Shown piece by piece: positions 1 through 8,753 of a stretch of DNA of 16,995 nucleotides. Origin of the DNA: Prevotellaceae bacterium UBA2718 (GTDB lineage: Bacteria > Bacteroidota > Bacteroidia > Bacteroidales > Bacteroidaceae); the NCBI GenBank assembly GCA_002353975.1, contig DEKQ01000066.1, positions 1 through 16,995 on the forward strand, read 5' to 3'. Numbering within the stretch: the first letter of the stretch is position 1; every line of letters begins with the position of its first letter. The position numbers and the translations under genes are program-made. Below the pieces are notes generated by a model. It had not been told where the DNA came from. It searched no databases and saw only the letters and a program-made list of their open reading frames with translations.

Positions 1-1629
1 GATTACCGTGACTTCAAGAAACTCGGAAGGCCCCGACTCTTCTTCGGCATCTCGCCAGGGTGCATGGATTCAATGGTAAATAAATACACAGCACGCAAAA
101 GGCTGCGCTCCGAAGATGCATATTCTCCCGACGGACGCCACGACTGCAGGCCGGAATATCCCACTATTGTCTATACCAAAATCCTGAAGCAACTGTTTCC
201 CGATGTTCCGGTAATACTTGGTGGCATTGAGGCTTCATTGCGAAGACTGACGCACTACGACTATTGGCAAGACAAACTTATGCCTTCCATTCTTGTTTCG
301 TCAGGTGCAGACATGATAACCTACGGAATGGGCGAGAAAGTAACCGTAGAGATAGCTCGCAGATTGGCTGAAGGGCAATCCATTGATGAAATACACGACA
401 TTCCGCAAATCGTATATCTTGCTGACCGCTCTTCAATACAAATCACGTCTGACGACATTCTGTTGCACTCACATGAGGAATGTTTGCAGAGCAAGCGTTC
501 GCAAGCCGAGAACTTCCGTCATATAGAGGAGGAATCCAACAAGCTGCACGCCTCGCGCTTACTGCAGGGCATCGGCAACAGGTGCATTGTGGTCAACCCG
601 CCATATCCCCCACCCTCCACAGCAGAGATAGACGCCTCATTTGACCTGCCGTATCAGCGTGTGCCACACCCGAAATATAAGGGAAAACGCATTCCTGCAT
701 ACGACATGATAAAATTCTCCGTCAACATTCACCGGGGATGTTTCGGGGGATGCGCCTTCTGCACCATCTCTGCACATCAGGGAAAATTCATATCCTGCAG
801 GTCTAAGGAAAGTATCATGCGTGAAGTCAAAGAGATAGTAAAGCTCGACGGCTTCAAAGGATATATCTCTGATCTTGGAGGCCCATCAGCCAACATGTAT
901 GGCATGAAGGGAAAGAACCAAAAGGCATGCAGCGTATGCAAGAGACCGTCTTGCCTGCACCCCAAAATATGCCCAAACCTGAACACCGACCATTCTCAGC
1001 TTCTGGACATCTATCACGCCGTTGACGCCCTACCCGAAATCAAGAAAAGCTTCATCGGCTCAGGTGTGAGGTATGACCTCCTGCTCCACTCCATGAGGAA
1101 CGGCTCACAGCAAGAACAGACAGCAGCGGCACACTATGCACGGGAACTGATTGCCAAACATGTGTCAGGGCGACTGAAAGTGGCTCCAGAACACACCTCA
1201 GACAGAGTACTGAACTATATGCGCAAGCCCTCTTTCAGGCTATTCTTTGACTTCAAGAAAATCTTTGACCGCGTGAACAGGGAGTGTGGACTTAGGCAGC
1301 AGCTCATACCTTACTTCATTTCTTCTCATCCCGGATGTACCGAGGCCGACATGATAAACCTGGCTGACATAACCAAGAAGATGGGATATAAGCTCGAACA
1401 GGTACAGGACTTCACCCCCACCCCGATGACAACCGCGACCGAGATGTTCTACACAGGTTTAGACCCCTACACCTTAGAGCCTGTATTCACGGCCAAGACG
1501 CCGGAAGAGAAACTGGCACAGAACCGTCACTTCTTTTGGTACAAAGAGGAAAGACAACACGATGGCGGAAGCGCGAGAAATAAGAATACACACAACCATT
1601 CAAACAATCCGAAACGCAGAAAGAAATGA
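1..1629 (+). CDS. ygiQ: YgiQ family radical SAM protein (5' end missing)
   Basis: The frame is open from base 1 (first codon GAT), so the gene begins left of the window and the ATG at 64 is internal; 542 codons are visible. The radical SAM cluster motif CX3CX2C is encoded at 739-762 (RGCFGGCAFCTI), where three cysteines would hold a 4Fe-4S cluster that cleaves S-adenosylmethionine. Family-typical stretches surround it: LFFGISPGCMDSMVNKYTA just before it in the N-terminal part, DLGGPSANMYG after it, a second Cys-rich patch (CSVCKRPSC, 937-963), then VAPEHTSD and the closing DFTPTPMT segment. The end is a basic, Asn/His-rich tail. The reaction of YgiQ proteins is not established. The stop overlaps the rarA start by four bases (ATGA), so the two are probably translated from one message. 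Family assignment is secure; function is not. Confidence 0.93.
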   Translation, partial: DYRDFKKLGRPRLFFGISPGCMDSMVNKYTARKRLRSEDAYSPDGRHDCRPEYPTIVYTKILKQLFPDVPVILGGIEASLRRLTHYDYWQDKLMPSILVSSGADMITYGMGEKVTVEIARRLAEGQSIDEIHDIPQIVYLADRSSIQITSDDILLHSHEECLQSKRSQAENFRHIEEESNKLHASRLLQGIGNRCIVVNPPYPPPSTAEIDASFDLPYQRVPHPKYKGKRIPAYDMIKFSVNIHRGCFGGCAFCTISAHQGKFISCRSKESIMREVKEIVKLDGFKGYISDLGGPSANMYGMKGKNQKACSVCKRPSCLHPKICPNLNTDHSQLLDIYHAVDALPEIKKSFIGSGVRYDLLLHSMRNGSQQEQTAAAHYARELIAKHVSGRLKVAPEHTSDRVLNYMRKPSFRLFFDFKKIFDRVNRECGLRQQLIPYFISSHPGCTEADMINLADITKKMGYKLEQVQDFTPTPMTTATEMFYTGLDPYTLEPVFTAKTPEEKLAQNRHFFWYKEERQHDGGSARNKNTHNHSNNPKRRKK

Positions 1630-2966
1630 ACAAGCCATTAGCAGAACGATTGAGACCTACGACACTGGACGATTATATCGGGCAGAAACACCTTGTAGGC
1701 GAAGGGGCAGTGCTGCGCAAGATGATTGACTCCGGCAACATCACCTCTTTTATATTATGGGGACCGCCGGGGGTTGGTAAAACCACCTTGGCACAGATCA
1801 TCGCGCACCGGCTTGAGACACCTTTCTACACGCTGTCTGCTGTCACCAGCGGCGTAAAAGACGTGAGGGATGTCATAGAGAAAGCGCGCCAATACTCCAG
1901 CATGCACAGCGGCAATCTGTTTTCTGCTATGACATCACCCACCGAGAGTGGAAATCCTGCAGAGACTCACAGAAATGCAGCATCTCCTATTTTATTTATA
2001 GACGAGATCCACCGTTTCTCCAAGTCGCAGCAAGACTCTCTCCTTGGTGCCGTAGAGAGAGGTATCGTTACCCTCATTGGAGCCACCACCGAAAATCCTT
2101 CCTTTGAGGTAATTCGTCCGCTTCTCTCGCGTTGTCAGCTGTTTACATTGAAGAGCCTTGACAAGAGCGACCTTGAGCAGCTGCTTCAACGGGCTATCAC
2201 TACCGATACAGAACTGAAAGCACACGAAATAAGGCTTAAAGAGACCGCTGCATTGCTGCGCTATTCCGGCGGTGACGCCCGAAAACTCCTCAACATCCTG
2301 CAACTCGTAGTAGAATCGTCCTCTGCCGACCCGATAGAAATCACGGATTCCCTTGTGGCTGAGCGCATACAGCAAAACCCTTTGGCATACGACAAGCAGG
2401 GAGAGATGCACTACGACATCATCTCCGCATTCATCAAAAGCATACGAGGCAGCGACCCTGACGCAGCGCTCTATTGGATGGCACGCATGATAGAAGGCGG
2501 CGAAGACCCGGAATTCATCGCACGACGACTCGTCATCAGCGCATCAGAAGACATCGGCCTGGCAAACCCCAACGCACTTCTGTTAGCCAATGCAGCCTTT
2601 GACACCGTTATGAAGATAGGATGGCCCGAGGCACGCATCGCTTTGGCAGAGGCATGTGTCTATCTGGCTGCATCGCCAAAGAGCAATTCCGCCTATATGG
2701 GCATAGGTGAAGCCCTGCAGACGGTCAAAGAAACAGGCAACCAACCTGTGCCCCTGCATCTGAGAAACGCACCTACGGAGCTGATGAAACAACTGGGATA
2801 TAGCGACGGCTACCAGTATCCGCATGATTATCCAGGCAACTTCTGTCAGCAGCAATACATGCCCGACGAACTCACCGACCAACGGCTGTGGCATCCGCAG
2901 CACACACCGGCAGAAGAAAAGCTATACCAGCAGATGCTGCGACTCTGGGGAGACAGATACAAGTAA
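1626..2966 (+). CDS. rarA: Replication-associated recombination protein A (RarA/MgsA), AAA+ ATPase
   Basis: RarA is a clamp-loader-like AAA+ ATPase that acts at stalled forks and single-strand/double-strand DNA junctions. The order of motifs is complete: Walker A GPPGVGKTT at residues 46-54, Walker B ILFIDEIH at 122-129, sensor 1 region GATTENPSF, arginine-finger region LLSRC, sensor 2 GGDARKLLN, then the C-terminal tetramerisation region with ASEDIGLANP and YPHDYPGNF. The 446 residues fit the family. Residues about 91-118, between the first helix after Walker A and Walker B, are Ser/Thr/Asn-rich and about two dozen residues longer than the short linker I recall in E. coli RarA. The ATG start sits in the stop codon of the preceding gene. 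Family assignment is very likely; the extra loop is the only oddity. Confidence 0.96.
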   Translation: MNKPLAERLRPTTLDDYIGQKHLVGEGAVLRKMIDSGNITSFILWGPPGVGKTTLAQIIAHRLETPFYTLSAVTSGVKDVRDVIEKARQYSSMHSGNLFSAMTSPTESGNPAETHRNAASPILFIDEIHRFSKSQQDSLLGAVERGIVTLIGATTENPSFEVIRPLLSRCQLFTLKSLDKSDLEQLLQRAITTDTELKAHEIRLKETAALLRYSGGDARKLLNILQLVVESSSADPIEITDSLVAERIQQNPLAYDKQGEMHYDIISAFIKSIRGSDPDAALYWMARMIEGGEDPEFIARRLVISASEDIGLANPNALLLANAAFDTVMKIGWPEARIALAEACVYLAASPKSNSAYMGIGEALQTVKETGNQPVPLHLRNAPTELMKQLGYSDGYQYPHDYPGNFCQQQYMPDELTDQRLWHPQHTPAEEKLYQQMLRLWGDRYK

Positions 2967-2984
2967 TCTGTATTCGACCAGATT
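2965..2984 (+). terminator. Possible weak terminator hairpin after rarA
   Basis: AATCTG (2965-2970) can pair with CAGATT (2979-2984) across an eight-base loop, followed by TTTA. The stem overlaps the rarA stop codon and is only six pairs, so this is a weak candidate. Another small hairpin (TAGATGC 3112-3118 with GCATCTA 3124-3130) lies downstream and lacks a T tract. Confidence 0.25.
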
Positions 2985-3171
2985 TTACACATGGCTCAAT
3001 CTGTCCGGCGTATCAAAACCTACTTTTAGTTGAGATTATCTGTAGCTACCATAACATCTTGATTTTACAGCTATTACACATGGCGTATTACACCTTTTTA
3101 TCACCCCTGCATAGATGCGTTCTGCATCTACATGATAACAGATAATTTCGGCAGCTGTGTTGTCCCAACGT

Positions 3172-3326
3172 GGTCATTTTGGTCAAGGTCATTTTGGTCA
3201 TTTTCGATTTCGGAAGTGGTCATTTTGCTCACTATAATAATAAAAAAAATATTTTTATTATTATAGTGGCGGATTTTGACTTTCCGTTTTCGATTTTGAC
3301 AAATGACCAAAATGACCAAAATGACC
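3172..3326. repeat. Imperfect palindromic element of GGTCATTTT units with an AT hairpin core (MITE/REP-like)
   Basis: The left half carries GGTCATTTT at 3172-3180, 3187-3195, 3196-3204 and 3218-3226. The right half carries its complement AAAATGACC at 3309-3317 and 3318-3326, with a shortened copy at 3301-3308. The centre is a perfect 17-bp inverted repeat (3230-3246 with 3252-3268) around a five-base loop. Between core and ends the arms also match imperfectly: the left TTCGATTTCGGAAGT segment corresponds to the complement of the right TTTCCGTTTTCGATTTTG segment. The whole unit could fold into one long cruciform or RNA hairpin. No convincing protein is encoded in it. It may be a miniature mobile element, a REP-like sequence or a structured terminator for rarA; the sequence alone does not decide. 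Confidence 0.7.
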
Positions 3327-3477
3327 GCGTGAGTGTGTTGTACTACCCTAGAAAAAGTTGATTGATTTTCATCTTAACCCCTGCCACAGGTTGAATGCCC
3401 TTCTCTGTGCTTGAAAAAATATTCTCCGTGTTTGAAAAAAAATTACAAAACATTCGTGAACCGCAATGGGACTGTCG

Positions 3478-3485
3478 TAACTTTG
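3478..3485 (+). promoter_or_regulatory. Bacteroidetes-type promoter (-7 TAACTTTG) for the barrel protein gene
   Basis: TAACTTTG matches the TAnnTTTG -7 consensus. A TTCG at 3453-3456, one base off the TTTG -33 element, lies 21 bases upstream. Transcription would start near 3490, giving a leader of about 250 bases before the ATG at 3745. A weaker match, CATATTTG near 3674-3681, is the only other candidate I saw closer to the gene. Confidence 0.55.
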
Positions 3486-3509
3486 CAGCATGTTACTTCA
3501 AGCGGACTT

Positions 3510-3575
3510 AAGTTACTCACCTGCGACAGTAAAGTTACTCACCAGCGATAGGGAAGTTACTCGCCAGCGATAGAG
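3510..3575 (+). repeat. Three 22-bp tandem repeats in the leader of the barrel protein gene
   Basis: Units at 3510-3531, 3532-3553 and 3554-3575 follow each other with an exact 22-base period. The shared core is AAGTTACTCRCCNGCGAYAG; units 2 and 3 differ from each other at only a few positions, and unit 1 differs at the CTGCGACAGTA part. A decayed further unit may lie at about 3490-3509 (GTTACT...GCG). The array sits just downstream of the predicted promoter and so inside the untranslated leader. There is no spacer between units, so it is not a CRISPR array. Confidence 0.75.
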
Positions 3576-3744
3576 ATGTAGGCAATATGTCATCTGCTTC
3601 CGGGGGATGAGATATATGCAAGTAATCTTGAAAAAAGAACAAGGGTGATTAAACCCGATAAGATGCATTACGTCATATTTGCGAAAACAACAGAAATTTT
3701 GCACAAGTAAATTATAGACTTAACAATACACACATATATCCTGT

Positions 3745-6700
3745 ATGTCACAACGCTTTTACACCACTCTCGTTACTTTTGTCATCGCAACTATTGTTTC
3801 AGTTGCCGCTAACACGTCTGACACTTTAGCAACATCCGTACCCTCTCCCACGAAGGCAGAGAGTGCCGCTATCCCGTCCGCACAGGGTGAGAATGCCGCC
3901 GGCACACAGCATATAACCGGCACTTTGACGGATAAGGAGACGAAGGAGGCTGTCATACAGGCAACGGTTCAACTGCTCAATGCCAAGGATTCCTCTTACG
4001 TGAGCGGTACTGTCTCAAATATAGATGGCGATTTCTCCATGAATGTAGAGAAGCCGGGACGCTACATCATCAAAATCACTAACATCGGCTATAAGTCCAT
4101 CACACGTAATCTCACCATCAGCGAAGGCAAGGATTTCGCTTTTGGAAAGCTGAGCATGGAGACCGATGCCGTTCTGCTGAAAGAGGTGGTGGCCAATGGC
4201 GTGGCAGCTAAGGTTGTAGTGAAGGAAGATACTTTTATCTATAACGCAGCGGCATATCACACTCCCGAAGGCTCTGTGATAGAGGAGTTGGTGAAGCGTC
4301 TGCCGGGAGCACAGATTGACGATGATGGAAAGATAACCATCAACGGTAAGGAAGTGAAGAAGATTATGGTAGATGGTAAGGAGTTTATGACCGGCGACAC
4401 GCAGACAGCACTCAAGAATCTTCCTACGGCCATAATAGACAAAGTAAAGGCTTACGATGAAAAGAGCGACCTGGCAAAGATGACCGGTGTGGATGACGGT
4501 GAAGAGCAGACAGTCCTAGACTTCAATATCAAGAGGGGAATGAACAAAGGTTTTCTTGCAAATATCGACTTGGCCGTAGGTACGAAGAGCCGTTATGCAG
4601 AGCGCGTCATGGCAGGATATATGAAGGATAACAGCCGCATTATGGTGTTTGGCAATCTGAACAATACCGGCGACAGAGGTTTCACTTCTGGCGGTCGTGG
4701 CGGCGGCGGTGGAGGCAACGGCCTTCAGTCAAACAAGATGTTTGGCATGAACTATAACTATGAGAAGAAAGACAAGCTGAAGGCCGACTTCTCCGTAAGA
4801 TGGAATCATGGTAACAATGACGTGAACTCTCAAACGGCGACAGAGAATTTCGTATCTAAGGTAGGTTCATTCTCCAATAGCCAGTCCCAGACTTACTCGC
4901 GTAACAACTCATGGAACATGAGCGGACGCCTGGAATGGAAGCCTGACACGATGACAACCTTGCAAGTACGCCCCTCGTTCACCGTATCATCGAGCGATTC
5001 ACGCAGCCAGAGCGAAAACGCCACATTCAACAGCGACCCATACGATCTTGACTCAAACATTGACCCGCTCGACGAGGAACTGATGGAGTCTTATAACAAG
5101 ATGATTTACGAATCCACCGTCGGATTGGACTCTCTCCTCATCAACCGTCGTTCCAACACGTCGTTGTCTTACTCGTCACGAACGCAGTTTAATATCAACG
5201 CTACGATAAACCGCCGACTGACCTCACGCGGCAACAACCTGACATTCCAGGGGCGTTACTCCACATCATGCAACGATAGTGAGAACCTCTCCTCACAAGA
5301 GGTCACACTCTATCGCCCGTCAACGACAGACAGCATATACCACCGCAACAGATATAATGTGACGCCATCGAAAAGCTGGAACTTCCAGACCTCCTTGTCT
5401 TATACGGAGCGTCTGTCCAAGTTCTCCTTCCTCGTGCTGAGATACATGTACCGCTACAGCAACAACACAAGTGACCGCTCTACCTTCGATTTCAGCAAGA
5501 CACTCTACGACGAGAGCGGAAAGCCTGTCTTTTTTCCCACAGATTTCGCATCACGCCTGTATGAAATGCCGGAGTACCGTTCCTTCCAGGATTACCTCTA
5601 CCCCTACAATCCCCTTGATGCCAACTCCATCTTCTATAGCAGGGATCAGAGCCGCTACTCCGAGTATGACAACTATACCCATGAGGTGGAACTCACGTGG
5701 CGCAGAACCACCAACAAGTATAACCTCAACCTGGGCGTAATGGTTCAGCCACAGAGCCAACGCCTGACGTATCAGTATCTTAACATAGATACAGTAGCCA
5801 AACGCTCTGTGACCAATGTTACCCCAACACTTGATTTCCGCTACCGTTTTAATAAGCAGAAGAGCCTGAGGATGAACTACCGCGGCAACACATCGCAGCC
5901 TTCAATGACCGACCTGCTGCCTATCACCGATGATACAGACCCTCTGAACATCACCATGGGTAACCCGTATCTGAAGCCATCGTTCACACAGAATTTCTCT
6001 CTAAGGTATAATAACTATATCCAGAGTCACTTCTCTTCTGTTATGGCGTTCATCAACTACAGTAACACATCCAACAGCGTGGCAAACATGGTGACTTACA
6101 ACGAGAGCACCGGTGGACGCACTACACAGCCTCAGAATATCAGCGGAGCATGGAACGTGAACAGCGCCTTCATGTATAACACATCGCTTGACACACTCGG
6201 ACGCTGGAATGTCAACAGTTTCTCTAACGTGCGATACAACAACCGTCCATCATACGTTAATTTGGATCGCGATGATACTGCCGAGAAGAACTACACGCGC
6301 ACAACAGCACTCAGCCAGAGGCTGGGAATGTCATATCGCACATCGTGGCTCGAGGTAGAGTTGAACGGTCAGGTGGAATACACCATCTCCAAAAACAAGT
6401 TGCAGCCAGATGCCAACCTCTCCACCTGGCACTTCCAGTATGGTGCAGACATTACGCTCAACGCGCCCTGGGGCACATCGCTCTCCACAGGTGCCCACAT
6501 GTCTTCAAGACGTGGATATAGCGATGCTTCAGCCAATACGAACGAGTTCATCTGGAATGCCCAGATATCTCAGAGCCTACTGGCGGGCAGACCTCTGACA
6601 ATCTCACTCCAATTCTATGACATACTGAATGAACGCAGTTCTTTCTCGCGCGTCATAGATGCTACATCACGCCGCGACTCCTGGTACAACAACATCAATC

Positions 6701-6873
6701 ATTATGCCATGCTTCACGTCATCTACCGCTTTAACGCCTTTGGCGGTAGTGCTGCCCGCAACGGCGGACGTGGTGGAGAAGGAAGACCTGAAGGTGGTCC
6801 CGGAGAGCGCGGCGGCAGAGGTGGCGGCCAAGGCTTCGGCGGCGGTGGCGGAATGAGAGGCGGAAGATTCTAA
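3745..6873 (+). CDS. Outer-membrane beta-barrel protein, TonB-dependent receptor-like, with CarboxypepD_reg-like N-terminus
   Basis: This 1042-residue protein starts with a signal peptide (hydrophobic segment about 8-22). Residues about 57-125 form a carboxypeptidase-regulatory-like beta sandwich (GTLTDKETKEAVIQATV...GDFSMNVEKPGRYIIKITNIGYKSI). Residues about 160-265 resemble the plug region of this barrel family (EELVKRLPGAQIDDDGKITINGKEVK is the telling region), and the rest is beta barrel with alternating Tyr/Asn/Ser/Arg strands. This arrangement is common in Bacteroidetes barrels near the SusC/TonB-receptor superfamily, but no TonB box or partner SusD gene is visible, so the substrate is unknown. 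A Gly-rich loop occurs at 316-325. The last roughly 48 residues after the strand ending YRFNAF are almost only Gly, Arg, Glu and Pro, ending in GGRF. No Shine-Dalgarno sequence precedes the ATG. Monocistronic by context: own promoter and a hairpin downstream. Confidence 0.88.
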   Translation: MSQRFYTTLVTFVIATIVSVAANTSDTLATSVPSPTKAESAAIPSAQGENAAGTQHITGTLTDKETKEAVIQATVQLLNAKDSSYVSGTVSNIDGDFSMNVEKPGRYIIKITNIGYKSITRNLTISEGKDFAFGKLSMETDAVLLKEVVANGVAAKVVVKEDTFIYNAAAYHTPEGSVIEELVKRLPGAQIDDDGKITINGKEVKKIMVDGKEFMTGDTQTALKNLPTAIIDKVKAYDEKSDLAKMTGVDDGEEQTVLDFNIKRGMNKGFLANIDLAVGTKSRYAERVMAGYMKDNSRIMVFGNLNNTGDRGFTSGGRGGGGGGNGLQSNKMFGMNYNYEKKDKLKADFSVRWNHGNNDVNSQTATENFVSKVGSFSNSQSQTYSRNNSWNMSGRLEWKPDTMTTLQVRPSFTVSSSDSRSQSENATFNSDPYDLDSNIDPLDEELMESYNKMIYESTVGLDSLLINRRSNTSLSYSSRTQFNINATINRRLTSRGNNLTFQGRYSTSCNDSENLSSQEVTLYRPSTTDSIYHRNRYNVTPSKSWNFQTSLSYTERLSKFSFLVLRYMYRYSNNTSDRSTFDFSKTLYDESGKPVFFPTDFASRLYEMPEYRSFQDYLYPYNPLDANSIFYSRDQSRYSEYDNYTHEVELTWRRTTNKYNLNLGVMVQPQSQRLTYQYLNIDTVAKRSVTNVTPTLDFRYRFNKQKSLRMNYRGNTSQPSMTDLLPITDDTDPLNITMGNPYLKPSFTQNFSLRYNNYIQSHFSSVMAFINYSNTSNSVANMVTYNESTGGRTTQPQNISGAWNVNSAFMYNTSLDTLGRWNVNSFSNVRYNNRPSYVNLDRDDTAEKNYTRTTALSQRLGMSYRTSWLEVELNGQVEYTISKNKLQPDANLSTWHFQYGADITLNAPWGTSLSTGAHMSSRRGYSDASANTNEFIWNAQISQSLLAGRPLTISLQFYDILNERSSFSRVIDATSRRDSWYNNINHYAMLHVIYRFNAFGGSAARNGGRGGEGRPEGGPGERGGRGGGQGFGGGGGMRGGRF

Positions 6874-6920
6874 TGCCTATATAATACAGCCTCTGACCGA
6901 TATAGTCAGGATAATAGCAA

Positions 6921-6960
6921 AAAAATAACGAATTAGCTAATCTGCTGATTCGTTATTTTT
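6921..6960. terminator. Bidirectional hairpin terminator between convergent genes
   Basis: A perfect 13-bp stem pairs 6921-6933 (AAAAATAACGAAT) with 6948-6960 (ATTCGTTATTTTT) around a 14-base loop. The A run on one side and T run on the other would serve both the barrel gene (+) and the convergent plug-protein gene (-) ending at 6970. Confidence 0.8.
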
Positions 6961-6969
6961 GTATATACG

Positions 6970-8199
6970 TTAATTGGATGCAAAGCCTACGAGCCTGTCT
7001 GTTCGCTCTCCGGGGCCGCGATAGTATATGAAAGTACTGTAATTGTTGCGTGTCTCATAGAAAGAGCCCTCTGTGGCAGGGATGTAACTGCGCTCGCCAT
7101 CATAGAGCCTGTACTGATATGAGTAATAACCGTACTTCAGCGGCACCACGCATTCGTAATACTTCTCTCTCTCATTATACTTCATCTCATATTGCGGAGC
7201 GAACCAATCCTGAGTCCATTGTCCGTTGACGTAGAGGGGAAGCGGCAGAGGCTCATTGCTCTGCAAGTAGAAGTGAACCAAGACGTATTCGGACGCGATA
7301 TCGTTCTCTATGTTGTTTGTATTACGTATATAGAACGCGCCTTTTGCTGCCTCGTCATAAACATAGCTGCGACGAGGAATGTCCTTCCACAACAAGGTGT
7401 GCCACATTTCACCATCCCAGACATTATGCTCTACGTTCAGTGAATTACGGTGAATGTCAAGCATCTCAAACTTATGATACTCATTACCGGCATCAAAAAT
7501 CAAATCTCTGCAATGCGTCCATTCCAATGTGTTCTGGTTCATGCGCGAGGGAGGAGGCAGAACTACGGCATTGCTCCAACAGTTATTCTGTAACACGTAG
7601 CCTTTTATTTGGCTGCGGATATCTGTAGCCCTGAGATTTGTATAATCTACCCTCATCTCTACCTGCTGATGGCTTTTCCTGAAATCGATGTCAGTATCTA
7701 CCTTATAGCCTATGCCGACATTTGCCAGAGGCTCACATACCATAAAGTATGCACTGAGCACCTTCTTGTTATCGTTGTCCTCATCAAATACGTCAACGCG
7801 ATAGTTACCACTCATCAACAGGCGGCAACGCTCATTAGGCACCTGGAACTTATAATGAGTATATAGCTGAACAGTATTGACTGACTCCTCAAGGTCTTCA
7901 ATCAGCAGGCCATCATGAAATCCTGAAATATAATCACTTACAAAGAGATCCTCACTCTCAGAGAAATCCCATTCCAGGTGCTTTATAGTATATGAATAAC
8001 GGTGATAGGTATGCGAAAATTCATCAAAGGAGATATTGACTGCCTCGTGTCCTCCCAGCCGTATGACTGGCAGCTCCTGCCAGCGTGTGCCAGCCACCAC
8101 CTGAAGTGAGCCCACGTCAGAAGAGAATATCTCGTGACGCTGACCAAATGCGGGACAGCACACGAACATAGCCAGTATAAGTCTTATAATATACCTCAT
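6970..8199 (-). CDS. Type IX secretion system plug-domain protein (DUF5103)
   Basis: A 409-residue exported protein with a signal peptide of about 19 residues (MRYIIRLILAMFVCCPAFG|Q). The mature part opens with YTIKHLEWDFSES and continues through a two-part beta-rich architecture (RYSYTIKHLEWDF, SGNYRVDVFDEDN, then PLYVNGQWTQDWF and KYGYYSYQYRLYDGE) that I recognise as the DUF5103 family, now named for the plug that closes the SprA translocon in Flavobacterium. In this family such proteins sit at the outer membrane on the periplasmic side. No other secretion-system gene is beside it. Its ATG overlaps the rsmD stop by four bases, so it is the last gene of the seven-gene minus-strand block and is read from the housekeeping transcript. 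Family call is firm; the role as plug in this organism is inferred. Confidence 0.85.
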   Translation of the reverse strand: MRYIIRLILAMFVCCPAFGQRHEIFSSDVGSLQVVAGTRWQELPVIRLGGHEAVNISFDEFSHTYHRYSYTIKHLEWDFSESEDLFVSDYISGFHDGLLIEDLEESVNTVQLYTHYKFQVPNERCRLLMSGNYRVDVFDEDNDNKKVLSAYFMVCEPLANVGIGYKVDTDIDFRKSHQQVEMRVDYTNLRATDIRSQIKGYVLQNNCWSNAVVLPPPSRMNQNTLEWTHCRDLIFDAGNEYHKFEMLDIHRNSLNVEHNVWDGEMWHTLLWKDIPRRSYVYDEAAKGAFYIRNTNNIENDIASEYVLVHFYLQSNEPLPLPLYVNGQWTQDWFAPQYEMKYNEREKYYECVVPLKYGYYSYQYRLYDGERSYIPATEGSFYETRNNYSTFIYYRGPGERTDRLVGFASN

Positions 8200-8753
8200 T
8201 CTTCTGTTTCAACTTCATTTCTGAACATTGAGAAATTCACACTTCCGTATTGCCTGTGGTCAAAAAATTGCGGAAGGGCCGAGAAGTCATTCTTTTTCCC
8301 ATGCTCCACTACCAACACCCCTTCAGGCTTAAGCAGCGGAAGGGCAAGACCTGGAATTGTCTCTATCCCCTCTATGGCATACGGCGGGTCGGCAAAAATG
8401 AAATCAAACTGCTGCTTGCACGATTTCAGATACTTGAACGCATCACCTCTGATGAGCCTGTGCGTCTGTCCCTCAGCAGCTATGTTAAGCTTCTCCACAC
8501 ATTGACGGATGAAATTGGAGTGGTCACGATCCTTTTCCACACTCACCACATCCTTGCAACCTCGTGACAGCAGCTCAAGCGTGATACTTCCCGTACCCGA
8601 GAAAAGATCTAAAGCACATACCTCCTCAAGGTCAATATAACCTTGCAGGACGTTGAAAAGGTTTTCCTTGGCAAAGTCCGTTGTAGGGCGCGCCTTGAAG
8701 GAATGGGGAATATCAAAATGCCTCCCTTTATATATTCCGGTGATAATTCTCAT
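8196..8753 (-). CDS. rsmD: 16S rRNA (guanine(966)-N(2))-methyltransferase RsmD
   Basis: RsmD transfers a methyl group from S-adenosylmethionine to N2 of G966 in 16S rRNA on the small subunit. At 185 residues it is normal length. It has the N-terminal RIITGIYKGR and ARPTTDFAKENLFN (21-34) signatures, the SAM-binding motif ALDLFSGTGSI (47-57), the acidic end of the second strand (SVEKD), and the catalytic ADPPY at 121-125. The start codon lies 26 bases inside the end of the DUF3822 gene and the stop overlaps the next start by four bases, which suggests translational coupling on both sides. Nothing unusual is seen in the protein. Confidence 0.96.
   Translation of the reverse strand: MRIITGIYKGRHFDIPHSFKARPTTDFAKENLFNVLQGYIDLEEVCALDLFSGTGSITLELLSRGCKDVVSVEKDRDHSNFIRQCVEKLNIAAEGQTHRLIRGDAFKYLKSCKQQFDFIFADPPYAIEGIETIPGLALPLLKPEGVLVVEHGKKNDFSALPQFFDHRQYGSVNFSMFRNEVETEE

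Noticed and set aside
2824..3361. Several short open frames after rarA on both strands
   Set aside because: They overlap the rarA end or the palindromic repeat, differ in composition from neighbouring proteins, and show no recognisable protein pattern or promoter.
3510..3575. 22-bp repeats as a CRISPR array
   Set aside because: The units are contiguous with no spacers and no cas gene is nearby.
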